DNA from: a virus | Strand: one strand, 5' to 3' | Length of the DNA: 43,415 nucleotides | Virus record (IMG/VR): IMGVR_UViG_3300044527_000682 | Span: 1-43,415 of that record | In this document: one piece after another, positions 42,466 to 43,415 of the stretch | Position numbering within the stretch: the first letter of the stretch is position 1 | Layout: every line of letters starts with the position of its first letter | Position numbers and translations under genes: made by a program | Notes under the pieces: generated by a model | What the model saw: the letters and a program-made list of their open reading frames with translations, nothing else | Told to the model about the DNA's origin: nothing | Database searches by the model: none

Positions 42466-43415
42466 ATGAGTGAGAAAAAACTTTATCAAATATGCTGTAA
42501 CTCTGAAGCTGATTGGGATTATTTACATGAACTTTTAACAAGAGATGGCACTTTAGAAGATAATATCCCACAAAGAGCAGTAGAACTAGTGGATTATAAA
42601 GCACATAGCCCAACAAGATCTACCTATCTTTTATCTGATGAAGAAGCACAAGAATTATCTAAACATCCAACAATTAAATTTGTAAATTTAGATTATGCAA
42701 GTTATGATGAATTTAAACCTCCTCCTGACCAATTACATGCTACGTATAGATACGCTTCTAACGTAAAAAATTATAGAAACTTTTCTAATCCTAGTATTAT
42801 GCCTACTAACTTTACTGAGGCAGATACAAATCGTACAGGTTACCAACTTTTACGAATGACACAAAAAGAAAACCCATGGTATGGGTTGAATAGTCAAACA
42901 GTTATTCAAGATAGGATTGATATTTCAGATACAGGTGTGGGCGTTGATGTAATTGTTGGCGATGATGGATGTGCATTTGGGCACGTTGAGTTTCAAGACA
43001 ATGCAGGTTCAGGTCCTACTAATTTAATTGGTGGTAATCCGCTAGATGCAGCAGGTACTTGTATGCTATTAGACATGGTTTTAGAAGGACCATATTACAT
43101 AGATCCTGATTATTTTAACGCTAACCCTGGTACCCGCTTAACTACCCGATGGGATGGCACTACTGTACCTGTTGAATCAGTTGCAAGAAATTGGTGGGGT
43201 AATTCTTCAGCACGTTCGTCATCATTTAGCAGTATGGGTACTGTTACCGTTACTGCAAGTTATACAAGAGCTAATTGTAATGGAGACAATACAACTTTTC
43301 CTAATGAAGGTGACCATGGTACGTGTTGTGCAGCATTAACCTATGGGCGAACACAAGGTTGGGCATACAATGCAAATAAATGGTTTATTAACGTCTATGG
43401 TACCTATGGATTAGG
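42466..43415 (+). CDS. Subtilisin-like serine protease (S8), partial
   Basis: The ATG at 42466 (GGAAC about 9 nt upstream) opens a frame that runs off the right edge after about 316 residues. The catalytic Asp motif is VGVDVIVGDDG (D166 or D167) followed by H..EF, and the catalytic His is in EGDHGTCCAAL (H284, HGT motif). The Ser motif would lie beyond the window. About 150 N-terminal residues precede the catalytic part (LYQICCNSEADWDYLHELLT). They could be a propeptide or virion-binding domain. It directly follows the adhesin, so it may be virion-attached or may process fibre proteins; that is inference from position. Confidence 0.82.
   Translation, partial: MSEKKLYQICCNSEADWDYLHELLTRDGTLEDNIPQRAVELVDYKAHSPTRSTYLLSDEEAQELSKHPTIKFVNLDYASYDEFKPPPDQLHATYRYASNVKNYRNFSNPSIMPTNFTEADTNRTGYQLLRMTQKENPWYGLNSQTVIQDRIDISDTGVGVDVIVGDDGCAFGHVEFQDNAGSGPTNLIGGNPLDAAGTCMLLDMVLEGPYYIDPDYFNANPGTRLTTRWDGTTVPVESVARNWWGNSSARSSSFSSMGTVTVTASYTRANCNGDNTTFPNEGDHGTCCAALTYGRTQGWAYNANKWFINVYGTYGL

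Noticed and set aside
1-43415. Selection against CCWGG outside Pro-Gly codons (restriction avoidance).
   Set aside because: I noticed no CCWGG outside Pro-Gly, but in a genome that rarely uses C-ending codons, CAG or CTG this is expected; a count with a codon-aware model would be needed.

Overview
The window is a low-G+C (by eye well under 40%) segment of a T4-like myovirus genome. It carries the T4 morphogenesis and late-transcription genes in a marine-type arrangement: gp6, gp25, gp5, gp53, gp55, gp47, gp46, gp26/gp51, gp20, gp21, gp22 and gp23. The short forms of gp53 and gp23, the fibre repeats and the AT-rich composition resemble marine T4-like phages (cyanophage or pelagiphage type). 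The host cannot be fixed from this sequence. I saw no tRNA genes, CRISPR arrays or insertion sequences.

Layout. (1) 1-14874, minus strand: the baseplate operon, read right to left as a baseplate structural protein, gp53, a 901-aa structural protein, the gp5 hub, gp25, gp6 and a further structural protein cut by the left edge. Late-type TATAAATA promoters precede several of these genes. (2) 15001-19635, plus strand: gp55 (late sigma factor), gp47/gp46 (SbcCD-like recombination nuclease) and a PDDEXK-type nuclease. Host-sigma70-like promoters lie ahead of gp55 and gp47. (3) 19636-20166: an unusual non-coding stretch with many hairpins, ending in a strong plus-strand terminator; it is a candidate structured RNA. 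(4) 20245-21293, minus strand: gp26 and a gp51-like frame. They are joined by a textbook -1 frameshift signal: slippery T TTT TTC, a 5-nt spacer and a 12-bp stem. (5) 21362-30956, plus strand: tape measure with a glucosaminidase domain, portal gp20, prohead core proteins, protease gp21, scaffold gp22 and major capsid protein gp23. (6) 31122-43415, plus strand: accessory and adsorption region. It holds a GNAT-like protein, a Calx-beta/delta-60 fibre, a sulfotransferase, a tandem 2-oxoglutarate dioxygenase, several fibre-like proteins, a YadA-like adhesin and a subtilase cut by the right edge.

How it works together. Host-type promoters would express gp55, which with the phage clamp system would read the TATAAATA late promoters in front of the structural genes. 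gp46/47 and the nuclease would serve recombination-dependent replication and host-DNA breakdown. The capsid module builds the head (gp20 portal, core, gp21 protease, gp23). gp26/gp51 with the divergent tape-measure gene form the hub and tail-length machinery.

Most interesting points. (a) The gp26-gp51 -1 frameshift signal has the same logic as the tail-assembly chaperones of lambda-like phages. (b) Almost every Pro-Gly codon pair is embedded in a local C-rich or G-rich codon island, in a genome that otherwise prefers A/T-ending codons. (c) Two copies of a tandem-hairpin element carry compensatory changes in their stems. (d) There is an unidentified structured RNA candidate after the nuclease gene.
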